From Actinoplanes missouriensis 431 (lineage in GTDB: Bacteria > Actinomycetota > Actinomycetes > Mycobacteriales > Micromonosporaceae), in NCBI RefSeq assembly GCF_000284295.1, contig NC_017093.1, positions 3,348,001 to 3,412,000 of the forward strand: a DNA stretch of 64,000 nucleotides. The letters are read 5' to 3'. Every line of letters begins with the position of its first letter. Position 1 is the first letter of the stretch. Positions 35,312-43,661 of this stretch are shown piece by piece. The notes under the pieces are model-generated. The model did no database searches, was not told the origin of the DNA, and saw only the letters and a list, made by a program, of their open reading frames with translations. Position numbers and translations under genes: made by a program.

Positions 35312-36712
35312 ATGCCCAGGCAGGTCGCATTCCCCGGCCCACCGCACGTCCCCGTGATCGGCTGGCCACTGCGGGCGGTGCGCATGCTGGCGGACCCGCT
35401 GCCGTTCTTCACCACCATGCTGGAACGCCACGGTGAGATCAGCACGACGTCGCGCCGGGCTCCCAAGCACGTCTTCGTCTTCGGCCCGCGCTACCAGCGG
35501 CAGCTGTTCGGCAACCCCGACGCGTTCATCGCCGACGCGTTCCGTGAGTTCCGGATGCCGCCGCGCTCGGCGATGGCGCGCCTGACGGCCGGCCTGCTCA
35601 AGCTCAACGGCCCGGCGCACACCCGGCACCGCTCCCTGATGCAGCCGGCGTTCCACTCCCGTGCCGTGGCCCGGCACCACGAGACGATCGTGAAGGTCAC
35701 CAACGAGGAGTTCGACCGCTTCCGGACCGGCGAGGTGCGCCGGGTCGACCACGACCTCTCCCGGCTGATGCTGCGGATCGGGATGAAGACGCTGTTCGAC
35801 GTGGCCGAGACCGACGACGTGGACCGGCTCAACGGGCTGATCGGCCGGCTGCTCTCCTCGGCGTCCGCGCCGCTGACGCTGCTCATGCCGGTGAACGCGC
35901 CGGGCACGTCGTACCGGCGCACGCTGCGCGCCGCCGACGAGGTCGACGCCGCGGTCCGCCGGATCATCATCGCCAAACGCGACGCGCCCGGTGACGACAT
36001 CATCTCGATGCTCATCGCGGCTCGCGACGAGAACGGCGTGGGGCTGACCGAGGACGAGCTGGTCGGTGAGGCCTACACGGCGTTCTGTCACGACAGCAGC
36101 GCCTCCGCGCTGACCTGGACGCTGCTGATGCTCGACCAGCACCCCCAGGTTCGCAACGACCTCTGCGACGAGCTCGCGGCGGAGCTGGGCGGCGCGCCGC
36201 CGGAGCCCGGCGTCTTCGGCCGGCTGCCGCTTCTGGATCGGGTGATCAAGGAAGCGCTGCGGCTGTTCCCGCCGGCCTCGATGGGTCTGCGCTACGCCGC
36301 CCGGGACACCGAGCTCGGTCCGTACCGGATCCCGCGTAACGCCACCATCTTCTTCAGTCCCTACGTGACGCACCGGCTCCCGTCGGTCTTCGACGAGCCG
36401 CTGCGGTACGCGCCGGACCGCTGGACCGGTCCCAGCCCCGACTCGTTCGGCTACCTGCCGTTCGGCGCCGGCCCGCACGGCTGTCTCGGCCGCTCGTTCG
36501 CGCTGCTGGAAATGAAGATCGTGCTCGCCATCGTCCTGCAGCGGTTCCGCCTCGCGGTCGTCGACGGATCCACGATCGACGCGAAGATCAAGATCTCGCT
36601 GGTGCCGGATCAGGGCCTGAGCTGCCGCGTCGAGCAACCCGGAGGCGACCGCAGTCGCGCCGAGGTGCTGGGCAACATCCGTACCGCCGTCGACCTCACC
36701 GGGGCGCTGTGA
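35312..36712 (+). CDS. Cytochrome P450
   Basis: 466 residues. The heme Cys motif is FGAGPHGCLG, the ExxR is KEALRLFPP, and the PERF-type segment is YAPDRWTG. The I-helix oxygen-activating motif is CHDSSA rather than AGxET, keeping an acid-alcohol pair (Asp-Ser). No membrane anchor is present, so it is a soluble class I enzyme needing ferredoxin. It begins a new transcription unit under TGTCA boxes and is followed at once by a methyltransferase gene. An oxidative tailoring step of the NRPS product is likely; a role in cyclitol modification is possible. Confidence 0.93.
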   Translation: MPRQVAFPGPPHVPVIGWPLRAVRMLADPLPFFTTMLERHGEISTTSRRAPKHVFVFGPRYQRQLFGNPDAFIADAFREFRMPPRSAMARLTAGLLKLNGPAHTRHRSLMQPAFHSRAVARHHETIVKVTNEEFDRFRTGEVRRVDHDLSRLMLRIGMKTLFDVAETDDVDRLNGLIGRLLSSASAPLTLLMPVNAPGTSYRRTLRAADEVDAAVRRIIIAKRDAPGDDIISMLIAARDENGVGLTEDELVGEAYTAFCHDSSASALTWTLLMLDQHPQVRNDLCDELAAELGGAPPEPGVFGRLPLLDRVIKEALRLFPPASMGLRYAARDTELGPYRIPRNATIFFSPYVTHRLPSVFDEPLRYAPDRWTGPSPDSFGYLPFGAGPHGCLGRSFALLEMKIVLAIVLQRFRLAVVDGSTIDAKIKISLVPDQGLSCRVEQPGGDRSRAEVLGNIRTAVDLTGAL

Positions 36713-36713
36713 C

Positions 36714-37337
36714 ATGCGCGATCCGGGTTTCGTCGACGTCTTCAACCGTGAGGCCGACATCTACGACGAGCGGCACGGCGCCACCTGCGGCATCGCGCAC
36801 CGCCTCGCCCTGGAGGCGGTGACCGCCCGGGGCGCCGAGCCGTCGCACATCGTCGACATCGGCTGTGGCACCGGCGCGCTGCTGGAGGCCGCCGCACGCC
36901 ACTGGCCCGGTGCCCGGCTGTCCGGGGTGGACCCGGCCGACCGCATGATCGGTGTGGCCGGCGCCCAGCTCTCCGGCGCCGCCCTGCACGTCGCCACCGC
37001 CGAACGCCTGCCGTTCCCCGACCGCTGCGCCGACCTCGTGCTGAGCACCACCTCGTTCAACCACTGGAGCGACCAGCGTGCCGGGCTGGCCGAGGCCGCC
37101 CGGGTGGTGACGCCGGCCGGCCTCGTCGTCGTCGTGGAGCACGCCCCGCCGGACCCGGCGACAGCGGTCCTGCTGACGCTCGCCGGCCGGATGGTGCGCC
37201 ACCACACCGAACACGACATCACCGAGATGGCCTGGGACGCGGGTCTCGCCCCGCTGAGTGTGACGACCGAGGCGGGCGGGTTCCTGCGCCTGATCGCGCA
37301 GCCGACCGCCACCGCACTATGGAAGGAGCCGTCGTGA
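36714..37337 (+). CDS. Class I SAM-dependent methyltransferase
   Basis: 207 residues. SAM motif I is IVDIGCGTGALLEAAA, motif II VDPADRMI, followed by RLPFPDRCADLVLS, as in UbiE-type small-molecule methyltransferases. It starts 1 bp after the P450 gene and overlaps the monooxygenase start (GTGA), so the three act together. In safracin and saframycin pathways an N-methyltransferase (SacI/SfmM1) and a monooxygenase (SacJ) act late as a pair; this gene and the next could be their counterparts. That assignment is an inference from context. Confidence 0.82.
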   Translation: MRDPGFVDVFNREADIYDERHGATCGIAHRLALEAVTARGAEPSHIVDIGCGTGALLEAAARHWPGARLSGVDPADRMIGVAGAQLSGAALHVATAERLPFPDRCADLVLSTTSFNHWSDQRAGLAEAARVVTPAGLVVVVEHAPPDPATAVLLTLAGRMVRHHTEHDITEMAWDAGLAPLSVTTEAGGFLRLIAQPTATALWKEPS

Positions 37338-38806
37338 CAGTCCTCATCGTGGGCGCCGGTCCGGCCGGGCTGACCCTGGCGGCCGAGCTGAGCCTCGCCG
37401 GCGTGCCGTGCCGCATCCTGGAGCAGCGCTCCGAGCGCTACCCGCACTCCCGGGCGTTCGCGCTCACCCCGCGCTGCCTCGAGATCCTCGACATGCGTGG
37501 CGAGGTCGACGAGTTCCTGACCCGCGGGCTGCCGTCGCACGTCATCTCGCTGGGCACCAAGGGCCGCGGCATCGACATGTCGCGGTACGTCGACAGCCGG
37601 CACAAGTACATGCTGATCCTGCCGCAGGTCGACACCGAGGAGGCGCTCGAGGCCTGGGCGCTCAAACGGGGCGCTGTCATCGAGCGCGACACCGAGGTCA
37701 TCGGGCTCAGCCCGGACGAGGAGGGCGTCACCGTCCGGGTACGGGATCCGGAGGGTGAACGCACCGAACGGGCCTCGTTCGTGGTCGGCTGCGACGGCGC
37801 GCGCAGCACCGTACGCGAACTGCTCGGCCTGTCGTTCCCCGGCACGCCGTCGCAGTTCTCCGCGATCATCGCCGACGTCAAGCTGGCGCACGTCCCCGAC
37901 GAGCAGGTCTTCGCCCGGCACACGCACCGCGGGATGGTCGCTGTCATGCCGTTCCCGGACGGCCACTTCCGCCTGATGATCCAGGACCACCAGCGGATGC
38001 AGGTCCCGGTCTCCGAGCCGGTGACGCTCGCCGAGATCCGGCGCAGCGCCGCGGAGATCCTCGGGGTGGACCTGGGCATCCACGACCCGCGCTGGCTCAG
38101 CCGGTTCCGCAGCGAGCAGCGGCTGGCGTCGCGGTACCGGGTGGGCCGGGTCCTGCTCGCCGGCGACGCCGCGCACGTGCACACGCCGGCCGGCGGGCAG
38201 GGGCTGAACCTCGGCATCCAGGACGCGATGAACCTCGGCTGGAAGCTCGCCGCGACGGTGCACGGCTGGGCGCCGCCGGACCTGCTGGACACCTACGAGG
38301 GCGAGCTCCGGCCGCTGGCGTCGAAGGTGCTCAAGGAGACCGAGAACGTCTTCCGGTTCAACACCGCCCGCGGCCCGCTGATGCGGTCGGCGCGCTGGCT
38401 GGTCAAGCAGCTGCTGCTGGTCCCGGACCTGCAGCGCAGGGTGGTCACCGAGATGGCCGGCACCGAGGTGCGCTACGGCTCCGGCGATCACCCGATGGTG
38501 GGCCGGCGGCTGCCCGACGCGCAGCTCATCCTCGTCTCCGGCACTGTCACCTCGGTGTTCCGGCTGCTGCACGCCGGCAAGCCGGTGTTCGTCGACCGGA
38601 CGCCCGGCGGCCGGCTGGCGGCGCTGGCGGCCCGGCTCTGGCCGGGACACCTGATCACCGCACACGCCAAGCTGGACGGCGCCGACATCCCTGCCGCGGT
38701 CCTGGTACGCCCGGACGGTCACGTGGCGTGGGCGTCCGACCGGGCCGACGAGCCCGGGCTGCGCGAAGCGCTGATCCGCTGGCTGGGCCGGCCGCAAGGC
38801 TCCTGA
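37334..38806 (+). CDS. Class A FAD-dependent aromatic-type monooxygenase
   Basis: 490 residues from GTG 37334, with GGAAGGAG in front; an ATG at 37319 is in frame but less well placed. FAD motifs: VLIVGAGPAGLTLAAEL, the DG motif GCDGARSTVRELLG and the GD motif LLAGDAAHVHTPAGGQGLN. The C-terminal thioredoxin-like domain (from about 390) is typical of phenol- and polyketide-hydroxylases such as RdmE/PgaE. Such an enzyme could hydroxylate an aromatic ring to a hydroquinone, as needed in saframycin/safracin quinone formation. Coupled with the P450 and methyltransferase genes. Confidence 0.88.
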   Translation: MTVLIVGAGPAGLTLAAELSLAGVPCRILEQRSERYPHSRAFALTPRCLEILDMRGEVDEFLTRGLPSHVISLGTKGRGIDMSRYVDSRHKYMLILPQVDTEEALEAWALKRGAVIERDTEVIGLSPDEEGVTVRVRDPEGERTERASFVVGCDGARSTVRELLGLSFPGTPSQFSAIIADVKLAHVPDEQVFARHTHRGMVAVMPFPDGHFRLMIQDHQRMQVPVSEPVTLAEIRRSAAEILGVDLGIHDPRWLSRFRSEQRLASRYRVGRVLLAGDAAHVHTPAGGQGLNLGIQDAMNLGWKLAATVHGWAPPDLLDTYEGELRPLASKVLKETENVFRFNTARGPLMRSARWLVKQLLLVPDLQRRVVTEMAGTEVRYGSGDHPMVGRRLPDAQLILVSGTVTSVFRLLHAGKPVFVDRTPGGRLAALAARLWPGHLITAHAKLDGADIPAAVLVRPDGHVAWASDRADEPGLREALIRWLGRPQGS

Positions 38807-38890
38807 GCCGCGCCCGATCCCAGCGGCCCCCGTCTCGCAGCGACCCGCCGCCGGGCCGCTGCCGGTACGACCACATCAGGAGGTCACCCC

Positions 38891-39325
38891 GTGGCAGGCA
38901 CCATGAAAGACCGCTTCACCCGGTTCATCAGCCGGGCCAACGTCCGGGTCTACCGCACCACCGGCGGCCGGCTGTGGAACAGCATGCTCGGCATGCCGGT
39001 GCTGTTGCTGACCGTCAACGGCCGGCGCACCGGCATCGCGCGCACCAAGCCGGTGATCTACTTCGAGGACGACGGCTCGTACGTCGTCGTCGGCTCGCTC
39101 GGCGGTGAGCCGACCGAGCCACTGTGGTTCCGCAACCTGCGTGCCGCCTCGACGGCGGCCGTGCAGGTCGGCGCCCGTACCACCGACGTCGACGTGCTGG
39201 TGGTGGAGGGCGAGGAGCGGGAGCGGCTGTGGAAGAAGGCCACCGAGCTGGCCTCGTTCTTCACCGCGTACCAGGCCCGGACCGACCGGGTCTTCCCGCT
39301 GGCGAGGCTGACTCCGCGGGCCTGA
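38891..39325 (+). CDS. F420-type nitroreductase-family (DDN-like) oxidoreductase
   Basis: 144 residues from GTG 38891; AGGAGG lies 7 nt before it. The sequence VYRTTGGRLWNSMLGMPVLL, then LTVNGRRTGIARTKPVIYFE and VVVGSLGGEPTEPLWFRNLR is the deazaflavin-dependent nitroreductase (DDN) family pattern. Family members bind F420 in a split barrel and reduce quinones, dihydropyrrole rings or nitro groups. In this cluster it might reduce a quinone or an imine of the scaffold, or protect the cell from quinone stress. I do not recall this family from the characterised saframycin-type clusters. Confidence 0.87.
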   Translation: MAGTMKDRFTRFISRANVRVYRTTGGRLWNSMLGMPVLLLTVNGRRTGIARTKPVIYFEDDGSYVVVGSLGGEPTEPLWFRNLRAASTAAVQVGARTTDVDVLVVEGEERERLWKKATELASFFTAYQARTDRVFPLARLTPRA

Positions 39326-39345
39326 CGCCAGCCGAGTGACTCCAT

Positions 39346-39396
39346 TGTCATGCGCCTGTCACAGCGATAGTGTCAACCGAAGTCAATACGATGACA
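39346..39396. promoter_or_regulatory. TGTCA boxes upstream of the exporter gene
   Basis: TGTCA at 39346, 39357 and 39371, and TGACA at 39392, in the 81 bp gap between the DDN-like and MFS genes. Spacings of 11 and 14 bp resemble those before the P450 gene (10 and 13). Confidence 0.6.
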
Positions 39397-39406
39397 GGGG
39401 GAAGCC

Positions 39407-40840
39407 ATGGCTCAGCGGGCCTCGCTGGCGACTCGGGAACGGCTGATCCTAGGCGTCCTGCTGATCGTCCAGTTCATGCTCATCCTGGACGTCGCCATCG
39501 TGAGCGTGGCGGTGCCCAGCATGCAGGAGAGCCTCGGCATCAGGGCGGGTGACCTGCAGTGGGTCTCCACCGCGTACACGCTGACGTTCGGCGGCCTGCT
39601 GGTCGCGGCCGGCCGCATCGCCGACCTGTTCGGCCGCCGCCGGATGTTCATCATCGGCACGGCGGTCTTCACGGTCAGCTCGCTGCTCTGCGGCGCCGTG
39701 CAGGAGTCGTGGCAGCTCTTCGCGGCGCGGGGTGCGCAGGGCGTCGGCGCCGCCCTGGTCTCGCCCGCGATCCTGTCACTGCTGCTGACCAGCTTCGCCG
39801 ACGAGAGCAAGCGCAACCGCGTGCTCGGCCTCTGGGGCGCCGTCGGATCCGGCGGCGCCATCGCCGGGCAGCTCATCGGCGGCGTCATCACCGACAGCCT
39901 CGGCTGGCGCTGGGTGTTCCTGGTGAACCTGCCGATCGGCATCATCGCCTGTCTCGTCGCGCCGCTGCTGCTGGCCCGCGACGGCGAGCGGTCCGGCGAC
40001 CGCCTCGACACGACCGGAGCTGTCACGCTGACCCTCGGCCTGCTGTTCGCCGTGTTCGGTGTCAGCCGCATCGCCGACCACGGCGCCGACACGGTCGTGT
40101 TCGGGGTGTTCGTCGTGGCCGCGATCCTGCTGGCGGTGTTCGCCCGGCACGAGCGCCGGTACCCCGATCCGCTGGTCCCGTTCGACATCTTCGACAACCG
40201 CAGCCTGGTCGGCGGCAACCTGCTGTCGATCGTCAACGGCGTCATGGTGATGACCGCGATCTTCTTCTCCACCCTCTACATGCAGCACGTCCTGAACTTC
40301 TCGGCGTTGCAGGCCGGTCTGGCGTTCGCGCCGGTCACCGTGGTCATCCTGATCATCTCGGGGATGACCGGCCGGCTGACCGACCGCTTCGGGATCCGCG
40401 CCCTGCTGGTGACCGGCGCCATCTTCACCGGCTTGGGCATCCTCGGCCTGATGGCGATGCGGGTCGGTGGCGACTACTGGCTCACGGTGCTGCCGGGACT
40501 GCTCCTGCTCGGCATCGGTCAGGGCCTCGCGTTCGCGCCGGCGACGAGCGCGGCGACCCACGGCGTCCCCGACGACCGGCAGGGCCTCGCCGGCGGCCTG
40601 GTCACGATGTCCCAGCAGCTCGGTGGCGCGGTCGGGTTCGCCGTGCTGGCCACCATCGCCGCGGCGGTGCTGCCCGATCCGACGACCTCGGATCCGTACG
40701 CGCTCATCGACGGGTACCGGCTCGGCTATCTCGTCGGCCTGGTGCTGCCCGTTCTCGGCGTGATCTTCGCGCTGTGGCTGACGCCCGGCCGGACCGCACC
40801 GGCCGCCTCGGCCGATCAGCCCGCCACGGCCAACACCTGA
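39407..40840 (+). CDS. MFS drug exporter (DHA2, 14 TM, EmrB/QacA type)
   Basis: 477 residues. TM1 (LLIVQFMLILDVAIVSVAVP) contains the D-(V/I)-T/A-I-V-N-like motif of DHA2 exporters, and GRIADLFGRRRMFIIG is the classic MFS loop 2-3 motif. Fourteen hydrophobic segments are expected from length. It stands alone under TGTCA boxes and faces the UvrA-like gene across a strong terminator. Export of the cluster product and self-resistance are the likely roles. Confidence 0.9.
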   Translation: MAQRASLATRERLILGVLLIVQFMLILDVAIVSVAVPSMQESLGIRAGDLQWVSTAYTLTFGGLLVAAGRIADLFGRRRMFIIGTAVFTVSSLLCGAVQESWQLFAARGAQGVGAALVSPAILSLLLTSFADESKRNRVLGLWGAVGSGGAIAGQLIGGVITDSLGWRWVFLVNLPIGIIACLVAPLLLARDGERSGDRLDTTGAVTLTLGLLFAVFGVSRIADHGADTVVFGVFVVAAILLAVFARHERRYPDPLVPFDIFDNRSLVGGNLLSIVNGVMVMTAIFFSTLYMQHVLNFSALQAGLAFAPVTVVILIISGMTGRLTDRFGIRALLVTGAIFTGLGILGLMAMRVGGDYWLTVLPGLLLLGIGQGLAFAPATSAATHGVPDDRQGLAGGLVTMSQQLGGAVGFAVLATIAAAVLPDPTTSDPYALIDGYRLGYLVGLVLPVLGVIFALWLTPGRTAPAASADQPATANT

Positions 40841-40868
40841 TTTCCTTGGGTACGCCCGAGGTGTCCCG

Positions 40869-40894
40869 CCGCGCCCGGCCTACGCCGGGCGCGG
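40869..40894. terminator. Rho-independent-like terminator
   Basis: CCGCGCCCGGC (40869-40879) and GCCGGGCGCGG (40884-40894) form a perfect 11 bp stem with a 4 nt loop, followed by TTCGTTT. It sits between the convergent exporter and UvrA-like genes. Confidence 0.85.
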
Positions 40895-40919
40895 TTCGTT
40901 TCCCCCGCCTCGCCGTGGG

Positions 40920-43370
40920 TCAGGACAACACCTTGCGCAGGTAGCGCGCCGTCGGGCTGTCCGACGCCGCCACCTCCAGCGGGGTGCCCTGCGCGCTGAT
41001 CCGCCCGCCGTCGGCGCCGCTGCCCGGCCCGAGGTCGACGATCCAGTCCACCGCCGCCGCCACGTGCAGATCGTGCTCGGCGAGAATCACGGTGCTGCCC
41101 TCGGCCAGGATCGCGTCGAAGGTCTCGACCAGACGCGCCACGTCCGCCGGATGCAGGCCGGTGACCGGCTCGTCGAGCAGCACCAGGCCGGGACGCCTGC
41201 CGCGCGCGCCACGGTTGATCGTCGCGGCCAGCTTGAGCCGCTGTGCCTCGCCGCCGGACAGCTCGGTGGAGCTCTGTCCGAGCTGGAGGTAACCGAGGCC
41301 CACCTGGCGCAGTGTCGCCAGGGTCGTGGCGAGCGGTGCGGGATCGGTGAACAGTGCCGCCGCCTCGTCGACCGTCAGGGCGAGCACCTCGTCGATGGTG
41401 ACGCCCTGATAGCGGACCGAGAGCACGTCGGCGGCGAACCGGCGGCCGTCGCACTCGTCGCAGGTCACCGTGACGTCCGGCAGGAAGTGCATGTCGACCG
41501 AGCGGCGGCCGTACCCGGCGCAGGCCTCACAGCGCCCGCCGCCGGAGTTGAACGAGAAGGACGAGGCGTTGAGGCCCTTGAGCCGGGCGGCGTCAGTGCC
41601 GGCGAACAGCGTACGGATGGCGTCGAAGGCCTTGGAGTACGTCGCCGGGTTCGACCGTGGCGTGCGGCCGATCGGATCCTGGTCCACGACGTTGACCCAG
41701 CCGAACGCGTCCGCGCCGTCGACCCGGCCGACCGCCGGGATGCGCCGTCCCTCGATCGCCGCGATCGTCCCGGCGGCGACGCAGTCGTGCAGCACGCTGC
41801 TCTTGCCGCTGCCGCTCACCCCGGTCAGGCAGGTCAGCACGCCCTGCGGCAGCGCCAGCCGGTCGATGCGCACGTTGTGGCTGCGCAGGTCGTGCAGCAC
41901 CAGCCAGTCGTCGCCCGGTGTCCGGCGCGCCCGCTCGACCCGAGGGCCGGTCGTCGTCAGGTACGGCGCGGTGCGCGATCCGGGCTGTGCCGCGAACTCG
42001 CCGGCCGGGCAGGACGCGACGAGCCGGCCCCCGAGCTCACCGGCGCCGGGACCGATCTCCACCACCCAGTCGGCGCCGGCGATGAGGTCGGTGTCGTGCT
42101 CCACGAGCAGGACCGTGTTGCCGGCGTCGCGCAGGCCGCGGATGATCTCGGAGAGATGTTCCTTGTCGGCCGGGTGCAGCCCGCACGTCGGCTCGTCGAG
42201 CACGTAGACGATGCCGGTGAGCCCGCTGGCCAGCTGGCCGACGACCCGGGCGCGCTGCAGCTCGCCGCCGGACAGCGTCGGCGCGGGCCGGCTCAGCTGC
42301 ACGTGCCCGAGGCCCAGCCGGACCAGCAGGTCGAGGCGCCCGCCGAGTTCGGGGAGCAGAACCCGGGCGATCTCGGTCCGGGTCACGTCCAGCCCGTCGG
42401 TCACGCCGGCGGCCCACGCCGCGGCGTCGGTGACGGTCCCGGTGACCACGTCCGCGTACGAGCGCCCGTTCACCTGCTGGGTGCGGCTGCTCTCGCCGTA
42501 ACCGCTGGCGTCGCAATCCGGGCACTCCACCATGCGCATGTAGGGCAGATAGCGTTTCTTGGCGTTCTCCGTTCCGGCCGCCGAGAACAACCGCTCGACC
42601 TCGGCGACCGCGCCGCGCAGCGGCTTGTTCCAGCGGTACGTCACCTCGGCGTCGGAGTTCTTGTTCGGCAGGTCGATGCTGACCGAGATCGACTCGTCGC
42701 CGGTGCCGTAGAGCAGCGCGTCGCGCAGACCCTCGGGCAGCTCCCGCCACGGCTTGGCGAGATCGGCGCCGAACCGCTCGGCCAGGAACGGCACGGCGGC
42801 CTGCTCCCCGGAGTGGAAGCGGTCGAACCACGTGGACGCGCCGCTGGTCAGGGGCGCGTCCGGATCGGTGATGATCAGATCCGGGTCGGCGTGCAGGGTG
42901 GCCCCCGCGCCCCGGCAGCTCCGGCACGCGCCCTCGGTGCTGTACCGGTCGAAGTGCGCCGACGCCAGAACGGCGCCGTCGGAACCCTCCCCGAGCACCC
43001 GGGAGAAGAGCAGACTCAGGTACGCGTCGATGCCGGTCACCGTCGCCAGGGTGGACCGGGCGTTGCGGTTGAGGTGGCGCTGGTCAACGGCGAGGGTCGC
43101 GCCCAGCCCGGTGATCCGGTCGACCTGAGGCCGGTCGCGGGGAGTGATGTACTGCCGGACGAACGGGGCGAGACCCTCCAGGTATCGCAACTGCGCCTCG
43201 GCGTGCAGGGTGTCGATCGCCAGCGAGGTCTTGCCGCTTCCGCTGACCCCGGTGAACGCCACCACCGCGCCGCGGGGCACCCGGAGATCGATGTCGCGCA
43301 GATTGTGCGTGCGGGCGCCGGTCACCTCGATCCACCCGGAGTCGCCGACGTGTGCCGCAGGATTCCGCAT
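40920..43370 (-). CDS. UvrA-like excinuclease ATPase for drug self-resistance
   Basis: 816 residues from ATG 43370 (GAGGGGAC upstream). Two ABC modules: Walker A GVSGSGKTS and GVSGSGKSS, signatures LSGGELQRA and LSGGEAQRL, and Walker B LDEPTCGLHP and LDEPVTGLHP. Zinc-type cysteine pairs are in ACRSCRGAG, ECPDCDASGYG and RCEACAGYG with TCDECDGRRF. It is shorter than housekeeping UvrA (about 950) because insertion domains are reduced, like DrrC-type proteins from DNA-binding antibiotic producers. It would remove or displace the drug from DNA. A UvrA homologue is also a known feature of saframycin-type clusters. Divergent from the regulator gene across TGTCA boxes. Confidence 0.9.
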   Translation of the reverse strand: MRNPAAHVGDSGWIEVTGARTHNLRDIDLRVPRGAVVAFTGVSGSGKTSLAIDTLHAEAQLRYLEGLAPFVRQYITPRDRPQVDRITGLGATLAVDQRHLNRNARSTLATVTGIDAYLSLLFSRVLGEGSDGAVLASAHFDRYSTEGACRSCRGAGATLHADPDLIITDPDAPLTSGASTWFDRFHSGEQAAVPFLAERFGADLAKPWRELPEGLRDALLYGTGDESISVSIDLPNKNSDAEVTYRWNKPLRGAVAEVERLFSAAGTENAKKRYLPYMRMVECPDCDASGYGESSRTQQVNGRSYADVVTGTVTDAAAWAAGVTDGLDVTRTEIARVLLPELGGRLDLLVRLGLGHVQLSRPAPTLSGGELQRARVVGQLASGLTGIVYVLDEPTCGLHPADKEHLSEIIRGLRDAGNTVLLVEHDTDLIAGADWVVEIGPGAGELGGRLVASCPAGEFAAQPGSRTAPYLTTTGPRVERARRTPGDDWLVLHDLRSHNVRIDRLALPQGVLTCLTGVSGSGKSSVLHDCVAAGTIAAIEGRRIPAVGRVDGADAFGWVNVVDQDPIGRTPRSNPATYSKAFDAIRTLFAGTDAARLKGLNASSFSFNSGGGRCEACAGYGRRSVDMHFLPDVTVTCDECDGRRFAADVLSVRYQGVTIDEVLALTVDEAAALFTDPAPLATTLATLRQVGLGYLQLGQSSTELSGGEAQRLKLAATINRGARGRRPGLVLLDEPVTGLHPADVARLVETFDAILAEGSTVILAEHDLHVAAAVDWIVDLGPGSGADGGRISAQGTPLEVAASDSPTARYLRKVLS

Positions 43371-43419
43371 GTCGTCCCCTCGACGTTCGGATGCGCTGTC
43401 CGGCCACCATAATGGAGGA

Positions 43420-43447
43420 TGACAAAACTTGACAATCAAACCTGTCA
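43420..43447. promoter_or_regulatory. TGTCA/TGACA boxes between UvrA-like and regulator genes
   Basis: TGACA at 43420 and 43430 (10 bp apart; on the minus strand these read TTGTCAAGTTTTGTCATCC toward the UvrA-like gene) and TGTCA at 43443. The same 10 bp spacing appears upstream of the P450 gene. Confidence 0.6.
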
Positions 43448-43610
43448 GGGGCGCGACAGCGCAGCTGAGGACCGGCGAAGGTGAAAGGCCCTGCCATGAC
43501 AGCGGCAACACTGCGCGGTGTGGCACGACACCCTTTTCCGGTGACACGCAGGCCTCTAAGCTGGACGCCCGGGGTCTGACGACCCGTCCACGGCTGGAGA
43601 GGTCGTCCCA

Positions 43611-43661
43611 CATGATGAGGCAGCCGGCATGGTGAGGCAGTCGGCATGGTGAGGCAGCCGG
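43611..43661 (+). repeat. 17 bp triplicate covering the regulator's start codon
   Basis: Three units of CATG(A/G)TGAGGCAG(C/T)CGG stand at 43611, 43628 and 43645. Each contains ATG and a TGAGG ribosome-site-like sequence. Since 17 is not a multiple of 3, only the third ATG (43646) opens the regulator frame. The first two open 7-residue peptides (MMRQPAW and MVRQSAW) that end at TGA 43633-43635 and 43650-43652, overlapping the next start region. Confidence 0.9.

Noticed and set aside
40920..43370. Housekeeping UvrA of nucleotide excision repair
   Set aside because: About 130 residues shorter than UvrA, placed between an antibiotic exporter and a cluster regulator, and under cluster boxes; fits the drug-resistance branch.
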